Source of the DNA: Marsupella aquatica
Lineage: Eukaryota; Marchantiophyta
Assembly (NCBI GenBank): GCA_973895155.1
Contig: OZ316891.1
Coordinates: 24,986,001-25,050,000, forward strand
Length of the DNA stretch: 64,000 nt
Direction: 5' to 3'
Below the pieces are notes generated by a model. The model did no database searches. It was given only the letters and a program-made list of their open reading frames with translations, and was not told the DNA's origin. Below are positions 28,019 to 40,745 of this stretch, piece by piece. The position numbers were made by a program, and so were the translations under genes. Numbering within the stretch: the stretch's first letter is position 1; each line of letters starts with the position of its first letter.

Positions 28019-30114
28019 CTACACCTGCAACGATTCATAAATCGCTTCTAAAATGTCTGAATCTAGTGTGTAAAATCTAGCACCTTGTCCCTTGCCTCCC
28101 TTGGTCACCTCACATGGTGTCAAACCAAATCGAATGTGAATTACTTCCCCTGGATGGCAGTAGTTGAAAGGAGAAGCAGAATTGAAGACGAACTTGTTTT
28201 CTGATCCTTGATATGGTTGGAACCACCTTCCCTTTAAGGCCATGTCCCCTACCTTGAATTGTACCTTGTACCCATCAGTGAAACTCTTTGTGACTGTTTG
28301 GAGCACCTCTTCACACTGATAAATGTAGAAATCTACATTATCTTCATTTGGTTGACTTGCACAGCATGCATAGAAATCTCCCAATTGGACACATTCTGGT
28401 AGAGTCAAGCCGTCCTTCGCCCTCTCCCAATCATGTTCTCCACATCAACTCTGACATCTGCTTGCAATACCCCTTTGATCATCTCCAGGCAATACTTGCC
28501 TACCCATTCCTTGTTCTCACAATTCATTGGATCTTCATCAACACAAGCTACACAAAAACAACTGAGCTCCCAAACTTGCAACAGTGTTGACAGACTCTTA
28601 CTAAATCCATCAAAGCAGTGCAAAGATCTACAATCCTTGATTGGATCACAATCCCACTTCTTCCTTCTATTTACAGTGCCAACAGGAATTTTCCAAAATA
28701 TACGTCGAACAAGCAGCACATCACCATACTCCTGCAATTGACCAAGGGCAAACTTGTCCTTGCAAAACTTCACCACATCTGATGCACCCTCTAGACGATG
28801 ACCATTCATGCCTTTTAGTTGCTCAATTGCAAGCCCGGTCTTAAGCATCCTATTAAAGCATACACAAAACACAGATTAGAAAGTTTCTTACTTAGACTGC
28901 AAGTTTGGTCATCCAATTCCAGTAGATACATCACTCATTAGAAACCAACTAAGGCATGCATAGAAGTGGGTGTAGATACTTACAACAACACCCTTCCCAT
29001 GGCCAGAGGCATGGAAGAACCATTTCATCCGTGCACCAAACCGGGAGTAGTACCTACTAACGTAGTAAAATGGTCTGCAGGCCTTGAACTGAGATGCCGC
29101 CCCATCAGACCAAACCCAGTGTTGATCAACATGAATTCCCTGATTAGCCATCCACTCCCAGTGCGCATCCATGCAGTGTTGCACAAAAAGAGTGTCATGA
29201 CAATTATCATCACTAATGTAGAAATGGTAATCTGCTATAATATCACGAGTTTTATCAACATTTTGTGTTGCTTTCACAGGCCTACCCACTGCAGCTTCAA
29301 GTGAATTGGCATCTTCCCTGTGTCTATAGGTAACATGGATTAACAATGTCACTTGCTTATTGTCCCAATGTTGACTTTGAATCTCATTCTGAGGCAAAAA
29401 AGTGTAATTTTTGGAGAAATCTATTGAAGAAACAATTGTCCCTCTTGGAAATATTTTCAGACATTGTCTAAACTGTTGTGATTGCCAATGGGCTCGAAAG
29501 TTATGCACAATAAATGTCTTCATGGTATCCATTACTGCTCTCTTAAAATCAACCATGGGAGTTTGCTTATAAACAATCCTTAATTGCCTAGACTTCTTTG
29601 TTGCACTCTCTTCAGCCCCTTTCTTTTTTTCTCTCTTCTGTTGGGCAGTGTCATCCAGGTCATGATATTCAAATGTTTGCCATTTGATCATTTGATTTTG
29701 TGCAGGGTCCAGCTCTTGAGTGCACCAATCCAACTTCTCTACTCCACATTCTTCATATTCACCCATAATACAGGCTTTTTGGTGCCACTCTGTCTCAGGC
29801 AGTCTATGACAAAGAGCTTCCTCTATCCAGCCACGAACTGAGGTTATGGACTTTGAAGATGCCATACAAGAAGAGATGGGTATAACACCCAAGGGTCTAC
29901 AGGTATCACATTCACAAGGACAGTCCTTACTGTGCTGGTGCCGCATGAATTTGTTAACTGCCTCTTTGAGTAAGTCCATCTCCACATGTTGTTTGCAGCA
30001 ACAAACATTTCTGTCTTTCATCTTACGAACGTAATATGGCTTGAAGTATATAAATGACCGCATCCCTATAGACACCCCATTCTGCTCCCTTGTGCACCAG
30101 TCACAAAATGCTGA
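28019..30114 (-). pseudogene. Transposase-like gene of an uncharacterised family, catalytic and C-terminal exons
   Basis: An acceptor AG at about 30112 starts an exon with FCDWCTREQNG, then FKPYYVRKMKDRNVCCCKQHVE, a Cys cluster (CPCECDTC), ACIMGEYEECG, and a probable nuclease core: VSSIDFSKNYTF, DNKQVTL, WVWSDGAASQFKACRPFYY, FFHASGHGKGVV. The exon ends at GTAAGTATC (about 28982), and a next exon opens after TTTAATAG at about 28852 with the GL...LEGASDVVKFC and DCRSLHCF segments. A frame change near 28410-28435 leads into the last part (28019-28408). I recall similar proteins in animal and algal transposons, without a firm superfamily name. The frame change and lesions upstream mark it as broken. 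Confidence 0.6.
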
Positions 30115-31145
30115 AAGAAATTGGAACTACACATATACAAGACATACATTATTTTTGTTAGAAAGACTGTTAGGAACGGATACCCTCAAATGTGCAGCCA
30201 CAAAAACCCATGTATGTGGACCGTACTACTACTTACTGAAGGACTTCTATTCTACCTGCAACTACAGTCCTTCATTAAGGGTCCGAGCTCTTATTGGAAG
30301 ACTCTACCAGGAGAGGTGAAGGACTAAAGTTCTTAGGGAAGGAGTAGAATCAAACTGGAAGGACTCAAGTACTCAATGCACTCGACTTAAAAACTTGGAA
30401 CAGGAGTCCTCAGAAGAGGACTATAGTCCTTGAAAAAGGAGTATAGTCCTTCAGAAAGGACTATAGTCCTCGGAAAAGGAGTAGAGTCCTTCAGAAAGGA
30501 CTATAGTCCTCGGAAAAGGAGTAGAGTCCTTGGAAAAGGAGTAGAGTCCTTACGAAAGGACTATAGTCCTCGGAAAAGGAGTAGAGTCCTTGGAAAAGGA
30601 GTAAAGTCCTTGAGAAAGGACTATAGTCCTTGGAAAAGGAGTAGAGTCCTTGACAAAGGACTATAGTCCTCGAAAAAGGAGTAGAGTCCTTGGAAAAGGA
30701 GTAAAGTCCTTGAGAAAGGACTAGAAAGGAGCACAGTCCTGGGGAAAGGAGTAAAGTCCTTGAGAAAGGACTCTAGTCCTTGGCAAAGGAGTATAGTCCT
30801 TGAGAAAGGACTATAGTCCTCGGAAAAGGAGTATAGTCCTTTGGAAAAAGAGTATAGTCCTTTTATACAGTCCTTTGGAAGGACTATTAAGGTCCTTGGG
30901 GAAGAACTACAGTCCTGACCATAGTCCTTCATCAGTTAAGGACTATTAATAGTCCTTGACTAGGGACTACTAACAGTCTTTAGTCCACAAAATTTATTCA
31001 AATCTTATCTTTACAACACACTGGGTAGCGATCACAATGGCTGACTAACGAGGAAAATTACTCATCAAGGAGTGGAGATAAGGGTTCAATCAAATCTGGC
31101 AAAATGGACATAACAGTTACATCAATTACATAGAGTTTCTCACCT
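30115..31145 (-). other. Intron of the transposase-like gene containing a minisatellite
   Basis: A donor GTGAGAAAC follows the codons for HWLEDTQ at about 31145, and an acceptor TTTCTTTCAG precedes the FCDWC exon at about 30112. The roughly 1-kb intron is largely filled by the 20-bp palindromic repeat at 30420-30860. Confidence 0.6.
30420..30860. repeat. 20-bp palindromic minisatellite (AGGACTATAGTCCT family)
   Basis: About 22 tandem copies of a 20-bp unit like AGTCCTCGGAAAAGGAGTAG. Adjacent units form the perfect palindrome AGGACTATAGTCCT. Isolated copies of the AAGGACT/AGTCCTT word occur outside the array, for example at 30250-30420 and 33240-33290. Confidence 0.9.
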
Positions 31146-32372
31146 GTGTATCCTCCAGCCAGTGCACTTGATGTGTTTGAACCATTTTCCGTCCTAGTCG
31201 CAATCTGGCTTCATTATTCTTACATGGAGAAATCCTAGTGTTTCCCAAAAGTGTTCCACTTGGATTCAAACTTCATCAGAAATCTTGTCTCGACGTACCT
31301 TTCTTTCCCCCATAGGATACATTTTTTTACTGTCTACATCAATCTGTATCCTCATCTTAGATGCTCTATGAAGATTTTGCCGTTGTATACCCAAAGCTTT
31401 CGCTAGAGAGGTCTGCTGCCTTTTATCTACACATGTCTTTCCTACAAGTGCTGACAGAACTTGGTACTTTGCAGTGAGGTGGTCTTTGCGCTTCCCTGGC
31501 TTCACTATGCTCAAGGTTTTTCTCACATCAATCAATGCAACAGCTACAGCCCCATCTACTTTAGGTGAACCTAGTCGTGTCGGCTGGTACTTCTTCAAAT
31601 ACTTGTGTAACCAGACCCCAGATAGTACTGCCCTCCTTGCACCTAGATTGAATGTAGCAGTCTTCTCCAGAATGTACCTAACTATATCTGATGAGACAGC
31701 TGTAATACACCTACGCTTTTGATTGGGAGTTTCAGCAGCAGCAGAGCGCTTCTTCCTTTCATATTCAATTCTCTTCCTGCCTGCATCCTTCCTTCTCTTC
31801 TCAAGCATGGCAGCTTGCTGCACTTGGCAATCACAGCCAGAGTTGTGATCTTGCTCACCTTCATTAAGTGGACCAATGTGGGCTGCCTGCACTTGTCTGC
31901 AATCAGTTTGGGTGCTTTGTTCTACCATTTGAATGTGGGCATCCTGTTCTAGAATGCTTGCACTTAGGGACCCCTGCCTAGACTCTAAAAGCTCGGCAAG
32001 GCATGAATGTGCAGTCTCCATAAGAATTTCACTTTCTTCTTGGGCTGTACGCAAGACCATAGTGGCAGCTTCATGAGCCTCATTACTAATTTTGATCACC
32101 TCTGATTGCCCAGCAGCCAATATCTCTCTTCGCCTTTGGTTGCCATCAATTACTAAATCTTGGCATTGTTGCTTTGCACTCTCCATCATGAGATCGCATT
32201 GCTTTTGTGCTTCAAGAATCATTTCATCAGAGAGAGATGGTTGGTGACCACCTCCTTGCTGACCACTTGCTATCTGCTCTTGTTTTTTCAACTTGGATTT
32301 GCGGTTCGCCAATCTTTGCTTCGCTAGCTTCTCTCTTGCTAGGGCATCAGATACCTGATTAATTGTGACCAT
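31146..32372 (-). pseudogene. N-terminal exon of the transposase-like gene, with TGA and frameshift
   Basis: The frame starts at ATG 32372 and stays open for 368 residues to TGA 31266-31268. Residues 1-40 are basic; 50-150 form a Glu/Gln-rich helical region with repeated A-x-x-x-A spacing (coiled-coil-like); there are paired cysteines (CDCQ) near 187 and a basic stretch KRKKR near 205. Residues 290-345 (KRKDHLTAKYQVLSALVG ... QQTSLAKALGIQRQNLHRA) look like a helix-turn-helix DNA-binding segment. After the TGA a few codons continue in the same frame to an FW pair, then a second frame carries the NTRISPCKNNEARLR and HWLEDTQ segments to a donor site. One stop plus one shift therefore separate this exon from the catalytic part. 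Confidence 0.55.
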
Positions 32373-33469
32373 TTTGGCCTACTCATGTAACATAAAGAAG
32401 GGACTGAAAAGCTCTACACGGCCCCTGCTCCCACTCTTTGCTCGCATGTCAAGGAGCACAATGCAAATTAACACGCGTGACTCAACATCGGCACGATCAA
32501 AGGCTTGAAACAATCACAGTAGTCCCGCTTTGACAGTCCCACTTCGATAGCCTGGCATTGAACTTCCTTGTCACCTAGTACATACCATGCATTTCAATTT
32601 ATAACGAGTACCTCACAAAATCTGAACGCATTTAATCTCTCCTGCTACCCTTCCTGAGGCCAACGCAACCTAGATCTGTTCTGTTCTCTTGAAAAACAAA
32701 AGCGAACCTGCATTTATTAAACTATTTCAATTCTGTCGATTCCAATGCAACTTCAGATCCTATTTCCAAACAAAAGCAAAGCAAGATTTAAAGTGGCACC
32801 TGGTGATTGAGTGATTGCTCAACCATCCTCTCCGTGCTCACAGCGTAATCAAATTTGCAGCTTGATTGGCCCTCTTTCTTTGCTTGTTCCCGCCGCTCCT
32901 GTCTAGATTTGAATGTCATTCGCCAAGAGAAGGCTCTAGACGCTAAATTAAATTTGCAGCTTGACCAAGGCCTTTCTTTTTGCGTTGAACATCAATGTCT
33001 GTTTTCGTGCTTGATTGGCCTTTGCATCTGGGCTCACACCGCATGACTACTCTTCGACTCAATTCAACCCATGTAGCTAGACGTGAATGCAGCAATTCTA
33101 GAGGACTTTGCTACCCATTTGCGCTCCACAAGGCTCAGATTTGATACTTTCTCGACGAGTTGCAAGTGGAAAGACAAGAATCTTGAACACCAAAAGCGCC
33201 CGAGTACTTTCATCTACCACTACTCTGTCCCGCACCTAAGTCCAAAGGAGTCTGACTCCTTGTTTTCAAAAAGTCCTAAGGGAACGAATAGCACCGACAC
33301 TCTCCCATAAAACCAGTTGTCCAACCATAAAATACATGTCGAGACAAGAAAGGAGTTCCCTTGGGATCTCAACACAGTAATGAATGCGCCTCATACATAT
33401 TTGATTTGTAAAAGTACTTTTTGCTTTAGATCAGCCTAATCTTGGCCGTTGGCAGTGTAAGGACTTTTA
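32373..33469. other. 5' flank of the transposase-like gene
   Basis: No coding region is supported. Two similar segments starting AAATTTGCAGCTTGA occur at about 32850 and 32950, and palindromic AGGAGTC/GACTCCT words at 33240-33290 echo the intron minisatellite, so the DNA transposon may reach about 33470. No terminal inverted repeat could be paired. Confidence 0.4.
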
Positions 33470-33836
33470 AAAGGAGTGGAGACATTTTTGCCTCCTTTGG
33501 TAGTCCTCAATCATGCAATCCACCAAAAATATTTACTTGGCAAGCTAGTCCTGAACTCTGTCCAGACCCATGCACAGATCAGGCTGAATTAGAAGTCAGA
33601 AGAATAATTCAACTTACAAAGATTATGGAAGCCATACCTGATTCATTCGCAGATGCAGCGAATGATACTAAATCTCATATTCCGACAGCAAATACCCCAT
33701 CCCAGATTCAAATTGGAACTCAGTTAGCTTCTGATCAACAACTAAAACCCAAGAGAGGACGCCCTCTAGGGGCTGTTGACAAACAACTCAGACAAAGGCA
33801 AAAACTACCAACAACACATGAAATGAGACCAGAAGC
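33470..33836 (+). pseudogene. Ty1/copia polyprotein fragment (integrase-RT linker), left part
   Basis: The frame carries the plant copia linker: CPDPCTDQAELEVRRIIQL, PDSFADAANDTKSHIP and KPKRGRPLGAVDK, which lies between integrase and RT. It is cut at 33836 by the chromovirus. The reading frame resumes exactly at 44943 once one GAAGC copy is removed. Upstream, gag, protease and integrase are missing, so the copia copy was truncated before or at about 33470. Confidence 0.8.
33832..33836. repeat. Target-site duplication GAAGC (left), chromovirus
   Basis: GAAGC before the left LTR is matched at 44943-44947. Removing one copy and the insert joins the copia codons in frame (Pro-Glu-Ala-His-Thr-His). 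Confidence 0.85.
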
Positions 33837-35331
33837 AGTGGTGGACCTTGCCACCCAATGCCCTCACCAATCCCAACACTTGTGCCTAAGTGCCCTTGGT
33901 GCCTGAACGCCTCCATGGAATACCTTGAGCAAGCATCCAAGTGCCTCTAGCACCACCAGCGGCCACTCCCATACAAAGCCGCACTTGCTCACCTACACGA
34001 CCGCTACTCAACGGTCCTCATTGTCTGCACAAACAACCAAGCATCTCGGTAGGTAACCCTGCCGGATCTAGAACGCACCAAGTCTAGCATCCTAACTCAA
34101 GCTCAACAGACGTTAGTAAATAGGTCAGCAATAGGTCCTCCCGATGCCATAAGCCGGAACCAGAACTCACGCCCACTGTCCGTCCAGGACAGTTCCTTCC
34201 TTGGGCGCGGCCCGAATTCCCCCTCGTACCTATCCATCACCAACTGACCGCCCTGACCTCAGGACATACTCATGGCCCAAATAGCGTAGCTTGTCCTAAA
34301 GCTTGTCCCAAGCTTGTTTCAACACGCCGGGACCAGAACGGCCCCGACTCTAACACCTACTCTCGGTTTGCCCCACTGATGATCTAGGGACCAAGTGCCC
34401 TTGGTACTCAGCCTCCATACCTACTTGGCCTTGCCTCCCCAACGCAAGTTCCCTTGGGAGGCTGAACGCGGCTTGGCTGCTGTTCGGCAGGATTTGGCAA
34501 ATGGGTCAGCTAACACCCGCAAACCACGAGAACCCATGGCATCCCCAGACCCAGCTGAGCTTAGGAGGGCGTAGCTCTCCTCAAGAGCTTTCCAACGCAC
34601 CTAAGAAGTCCTCCAACGGACTTCCCGTTGGGAAGATATCGCCATTTCCGTTTGGCGGTTCCCCTTAGTGTCGCGACCGCCGCGGCTCACGACTTCGGCT
34701 CGCCCTTAGCCCCCAGGGAGACACCACTCCCCTTATATATGCTTCTGGGGACCTGCCACCTCCGGACCAGCTTTGGTCCCAAAAGATTTGGCCCCCAACC
34801 CGGATCCCATCGCGCATAACGGGCGCGCCACCAACTGGCAATGCCCATAACTTTCTTGATAGGCATCCGCAAGCAGAGTGCCTTAGCCCGTTGTGACCGG
34901 GCCGACCCGGTGCTCATGCCTAGGCCCTCAGGTCTGATCGCCGCTCAGGGCCCCCGACTGGCCCAACCCAGATCGGGCCACAACTTGCGCCCCAAGCGTC
35001 CGTTGCCAATGGCAACAACTCCATTGGTCTTGGGCCCAAGAGGAGCTCACTCCCAAGCCCTCAGAACTCAAAGCCCATCCGATGGTTCAGACGGCCACCC
35101 TTGAGCCCGGCCCATTTCCCCTTGACCCAACCAGCCATAGGCTAGTCCAAGTCCCTAGTGTGTGTCCCCAGCTTGGCCCCTTGCCTCGCTAGTGCCACGT
35201 CTCATTGCCTACAAGTCTCCCCATGCTAAGTCCTCCCCAGATGGCCTATTTGGGCCTGGACCATAAGGGAGCTCGGCATCGGAGTCAGCAACGTCGGAGC
35301 TAAGTGTTAAGGTAGTCGAGTTCTGCAACTT
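33837..35331 (-). repeat. Chromovirus 3' LTR (left copy)
   Basis: Direct repeat of 43450-44942 with scattered substitutions. The inner end lies against a polypurine tract (AATGGGGGGTGC on the minus strand, about 35332-35343). Confidence 0.9.
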
Positions 35332-35343
35332 GCACCCCCCATT
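35332..35343 (-). promoter_or_regulatory. Chromovirus polypurine tract
   Basis: The minus strand reads AATGGGGGGTGC directly before the LTR start AAGTTGC. This supports the LTR edge deduced from the target duplication. Confidence 0.75.
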
Positions 35344-35770
35344 AAAAATGGTCACGTCCACGTGACCTAAGTAAACGTTCCAACACGCCTAGACCACTTT
35401 GGGCCTTAAAATTTTTTATGAGGTAACAAATGGTTTGCCCATAAGGCTGATGCAAACCAGGTTGGTATGCGCATTCCAAACTTAGGAAATTCCAACCTAT
35501 CCCACTTGTCCAAGTAGGATGCCAGTCCAAACGGGTAAGCTAACTCCAAACTTGTCGGACCCATTGTCCTCCCCTTGGGGCGCTCCCCTTTTGGTTTGAA
35601 CTAGCCCGCCCACAGATGTAGGGCGGGCACCATCAACTTCCACTCGCAAAAAGCAAATTGGCCGCCCAACAACCTCTAGCACCACCGCAAACCGACTTTA
35701 TCCTTAAGAGGCCGAGAGGAGTGAAACTAGGATACAACTCACAAAGGTAGCTACAGTTGGCTGTACCAGT

Positions 35771-38700
35771 TCACAACGGCGGTAGGCCGCTTCGCTTACA
35801 ATAGATTCCAAGGATCTTTGAGGCATTACCCAAATTTTCTTCCGGTTCCCAAGTACTCTCGGCCTGGTTGTAGCCAGCCCACTTCACCAAATACTCTAAG
35901 ATTTGCCTTCCCAACTTGCGTTTGTAACGGTGGTCCAGAATTGCCTCCACCTCAAACTCCTCAACGTCCTCCACCAGCATGGCGTCCGGACGCAAGACCT
36001 GATCCTGGTTGGGATCATCGTCTTTGACAAACTTCTTGAGCCGACTAACATGGTAGCTTTTGCCCACGCCCATTTCCTTGGGTGTCTCCAACACCACCAA
36101 AACCGGATTATCCTTGTGGGCCCATTGTATAATGCGATAGGGTCCCGCATATCTAGGAGCCAGCTTCCTACTTATGTTCCCGTGGTATTGCTCAAGTCTC
36201 AACTGCAACCAGACGCTCTCCCCAATTTCAAAGCTTACTTGGCGTTGATGTTTATCCCCTTGCTCCTTGTACCAACTTTGGGCAAGGGTCATACCCTTGG
36301 TAGCCGCTTCCACAACTAGGCGCCACTCTCGAATAAAATTGTCCACAGAAGGAACCTTGCTTTTCGTCCGCCAAGCTTCCGGATTTATAAACCAGGAGGG
36401 CGCCCTTGGCGTCCTCCCTGTGGCCAACACAAACGGCGCAAACCCCGTCGCCAAATGCTTGGTCAAGTTATACCTAAACTCGGCCATTGTTAAATGCTTT
36501 GCCCAATCCTTTGGATTGGCTGCCACAAAGTGATGCAAGTAGTCCTCCACGATACCATTTACCCGTTCTGTTTGGCCATTCGTCTCATGATGATACGCTG
36601 ATCCCCTGGTCAGGTCTGTTCTGGATAACCGGAACAACGCCTTCCAAAAATGGCCCGTGAACTTGGTATCGCGATCGGACAGGATATGCAACGGCAATCC
36701 CCATTGTTGGAAGACATTGTCAAATACTAGACCGGCAACCTCTTGGGCCAAAACCATCTTTGTAGTAGGCAAGAAATACGCCATCTTGGAAAAACGATCC
36801 ACGATTGTTAAGATGGAGTTACTGTCGTGGGACTCAGGTAATCCAACAATGAAGTCCATGGAGATAGACTCCCATGGAGCCGCATCTACTGGTAAGGGTT
36901 GTAGTAGTCCTCCTTTTGCTCTATAGACCGTTCGGTTCTTTTGGCACAAGTAACAACTTTGCACATGTTGAAGGACCAATTGCTTCATGTCCGGCCAATA
37001 CACATCTCGTGACATGCTGCAATACGTAGCGGCTTGTCCTCTGTGCCCTCCCTAGGGCAAGTCGTGGTACTTTTGCAGAACCTCTAACCTTAGAGACTCT
37101 GGTATGTACACACGCCTCTGCTTGTATCGCCATAACTGGACATTATGCGTCGTATCCAACCCCAACGATACGTGCCTTACCTTGCCCCGACTACCCCCAT
37201 TGCTTTGCCAATCCTTAGCTAACCTGTCATCCCCATATGCCGCGGCCAGAACCTTTGGGCACTCGGATCTGAGCATCATGATCCCATTGACACGATGTTG
37301 GTCCTTACGCGATAACGCGTCTGCTGCCATATTTGTCTTCCCTGGAATGTGGCGGACTTCAAAATCAAAATCCGCCAAGAACATCTGCCAGCACATTTCC
37401 TTGGGGTTCAGCCTTGGCTTAGAACTGAAGTACCCGGCCGACGAGCTATCTGTGTGGATTACCACTTTGGGACCGTTCTTAAGGTAAATCTCCCACTTCT
37501 TCAACGCATAGATCACAGCATACATTTCCCTTTCCGGCGTGATCCAGTGATTTTCCAACTTACATGACTCAAAGGCCATAGGACGCCCATCTTGGTGAAG
37601 ACAGGGGCCGATGGCATAATCACTTGCATCTGTCCAAATCTTGAACGGCTTCCCCATCTCAATTAACTTTAGAACCGGTGGCGTTATCATTAACCGCTTA
37701 AGTTCTAGGAATGCTAACTCGCAATCCTATGTCCACACAAACACTTTGTTTTTCAACGTTAGCGCATTGAGGGGCCTTGCAATCCTCACATAGTCTTTCA
37801 TGTATCTCCGATAGAACCCCATAAATCCTAAGAAGGCTCTAACTTGCCTTACATTGGACGGGCGCTCCCATTCTTTGATCTCCTTAAGCTTGTCCTGACT
37901 AGGCGTAATCCCTTCCGGGGTAAAGGTATGGCCGAGGAACTAAATCTCGTTCATCGCAAACTCGCACTTGCTAGGTTTAGCAAAGAGACAAGCCTTACAA
38001 AGGCGAGAGAACACTTCTCTGAGAAACTGCTCATGCTCCTCCAATGTTTTCAAGTAGATTAGGATGTCGTCAATAAAGATGACCACTCCTTGGTCCAACA
38101 AGTCATGAAAGATGGTATTCATCATCTTTATGAACATTGCGGTTGCATTACACAACCCGAATGGCATAACCAAAAACTCATAGGATCCAAACCTTGTGCG
38201 CATCACGGTCTTATACTCGTCTCCCTTAGTCATGCGGATCTGGTAATACCCAGACCGCAAGTCCACCTTTGAAAACTTCTTAGCCCCAGAGAGGCAATCA
38301 AAGAGGTCATCCATGTGAGGTAACGGGTACTTGTTCTTTACCGTCTGCTTATTGAGGGCCTGATAATCTGCGCACAATCTCAAAGTACCATCCTTTTTGG
38401 ACACAAACAGCGTGGGCGCCCCGTAAGGACTCTTACTAGGGCGAATGAACCCTTGGTCGATCAACTCTTCCAAGGCGTTCTTTAACATCATTCGCTCGTT
38501 CAGGTTCAGACGATAAGGAGCTTTACCTTGAGGAGCCAATCCCGGCTCCAACTCAACTTGGTGATCCACTTCTCTCCGCGGGGATAAACCTTTAGGTAGC
38601 TTTTGCAAGAGCACGTCGTTGAATTCCTCTAAAATTTTGGGAATTCGACCACAGTCGGGCCCGACCTTAGCTGACTTGGCCTTTGGTTGCGACGTAGCCT

Positions 38701-39262
38701 CCTTAGTTGGGTGGAGATGAAAGAAGAAACATTCATGTCCACCCTTGAAGTCTTTCCACCATTGCTTTGCCGATACACATGGAGACATCCACGACACTTT
38801 ACTTACTTTAAGAAATCTTTCTTTATTTTTGGTAATTTCGTGTACAACGATGGGCTCACCGCCCTTATTGGGAAAATGGAGCACCTCACCCCCCGGTTTC
38901 AAGATAATATTGTGCTTTCTGAGATAACCTACCGACAAAATGAAGTCTACGGCTAGACCGTCTAGAACGTAGAACGTCTCCTGACTAACAAAATTTTGTT
39001 GTTTGCCTATGACCTCTACCCAAAGTCTACGCACTACTCTTGACACTATCCCCTTCGTGTCATTGGCGAACTTGCACACTAACGGTTGTAACAACTCTTG
39101 CACGTCCACCCCAAGATGAGCTGCCACCTGCCCACTTATGAAGCAGGCGATCACGCCTGTATCCACCAACGCAACACCCAGATTACCGTTAGAAGTGACA
39201 TTCACAAAAATCAGTTTTTCAAGATCCATTGTCTTAACTTTAGGTATCTTCTCTCGCAACAC
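35771..39262 (-). pseudogene. pol: Chromovirus Pol: protease, RT, RNase H, integrase, chromodomain, three TAG stops
   Basis: A single frame spans the region with TAG stops at 37940-37942, about 37727 and 37052. The protease has [15 protein letters not shown] has [27 protein letters not shown] (Pro-Ala changed to Thr-Ala in the usual NAPATF) and FIDDILIY. RNase H has KIWTDASDYAIG and DALSRKDQHR. Integrase has CYLCQKNR, SMDFIVGLP, LSDRDTKFTG and NGQTERVNG. A chromodomain (EFEVEAILDH ... YLVKWAGYNQAESTWEPEENL) lies at the C-terminus, near 35800-35970, defining a chromovirus. Chromodomains of such elements are thought to steer integration to histone-marked chromatin. All three stops fit CAG-to-TAG. 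Confidence 0.9.
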
Positions 39263-40745
39263 ACCCTCTCACCGTCAGGGACATCCCCTATAGGGACCTT
39301 GTCAGCTACTAAGGTCTTCTGCCCTCCACCATCTCCGTTTGGCTTGCCACCTTTCGTGGAACAATCCTTACTTTGATGGCCCATGGCGCCACATGTGAAG
39401 CACAAACCTTCAGCCCGCCTCTGCTCCATGGTTGCCTGCTTCTTTGCTTTCTGCACCAATGAGGCTCCTTTCTTAAAGTTGTCGGCCTTTCGGTTTTGCT
39501 TAGCTTCTCCATTCTGGGGCTGGGGATGCAAACCACCGGCCCCCGCCCCCTCAAGTTGCTTCCGCTTATTCCCGGGACCTTTTGCTTTCCCAACTTCCCC
39601 CTCGGATCCCTTGCCACCCACCTTTGCCAAGTCCGATCGGTTATTCACCAACGTAGTGGCCTTGTCAAAGGCGTCAGAAAGCGTTTTGAATTCATGACGC
39701 TTTTCCTGCAACTTTTCCCTGAGCAACTTTTCCCTGAGCAACTTTTCCCTGAGCCGGAGCTTCACGATAAAGTTGTGAAGCTGTGTATGTAGGGTCTCTT
39801 GTCCCGCCGGGATACACGCCAACTGATTCTGGTAATAAGTGATGAACTTTTGGATATCACCCCTGAAGCTCATTTCCGTTACACATTTATGAGTGTGCCG
39901 CTCCGGATACTTAGTGGTGACATGAGCGCGGAGACCCTCAACCAGGTTTTCCCAAGTTAACGGCAAGGAGGAGTCTTCTTGCAACTTCTTCCATGACTTG
40001 TACCAAGTCAAGACATAGTCCTTCAGGTAAGGAGCGGCTGCGATAGCCAAAGTGGAACGCTCAACGCACGCTTGGAGATGAATCTCCATCGTGGAGAGCC
40101 AACTCAGGAACTTTTGTCCACTTTGCTCGTAGGCCCCGTCGTAAGTTGGAGGAGTCGGTAGCTGGTTCACTTGGAACATACTCCGTCCAACTACCATTCC
40201 CCCCTCGGGACGCGACGCACTCTGACTACCCAGACTAAGTAAGTACTTAATCTGGCCCCCTTGTTGTGTTTCAACTACTCATAGATGAGTCGTTGGTCTT
40301 GAGTCAACGGACCCAGATCGTCGTCGGCGGCTGGGCCCTTGTGGGTTGTATGAGGACGGTCCTCCAACCATCTTTCTTTTGCGGGCCGCCTGTCCTTAGG
40401 TTCTCTTGTGGATTTTGGTGACCACCCCCGTGTCTTGCGAGCACCATGACCTCCCGGGACTGAGGTATCACCCGCGTCATCCTGGTTCTGCTTGGTCAAA
40501 TTATCCACGATGATGTTCGGCTCGGCATCATCCTCTGGTTCCGCATTCAACCCTCTCAAGGCTGGGATCAGTTCCTCCTCCGGGTCCTGACCCTCTTCTT
40601 CTGTCTCAGCTTCAACGTTGTCGTCGCTTGCGGTTGCATCGGAGTCATCCGACCCATCCTCTGAAGGATCAGCCGCCTCCTTCCCTTTAAGTCAACGGCG
40701 CTCTGCACTTGACTTGTTTGCCGCAGCGGTCGACGGTTCGGCCAT
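39211..40745 (-). pseudogene. gag: Chromovirus Gag with TGA, TAG and frameshifts
   Basis: The likely start is ATG 40743-40745. The acidic N-terminal part has TGA at 40692-40694 and TAG at 40275-40277, then a frame change before GGMVVGRSMFQV. The capsid part (40197 onward) has YDGAYEQSGQKFLSWLS and LTWENLVEGLRAHVTTKYP; a CCHC knuckle CFTCGAMGHQSKDC follows. A 15-bp unit encoding LLREK is present in about three tandem copies near 39715-39765. At the 3' end the frame runs out at 39211 while protease begins in another frame, through a one-base shift near 39262. Confidence 0.85.

Noticed and set aside
30420-30860. CRISPR-like regular repeats
   Set aside because: Units are contiguous 20-bp palindromic tandem repeats without unique spacers, in plant DNA.
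34628-35104. Open frames in the chromovirus LTR, repeated at 44240-44716
   Set aside because: They lie wholly inside LTR sequence, differ between copies and match no protein.
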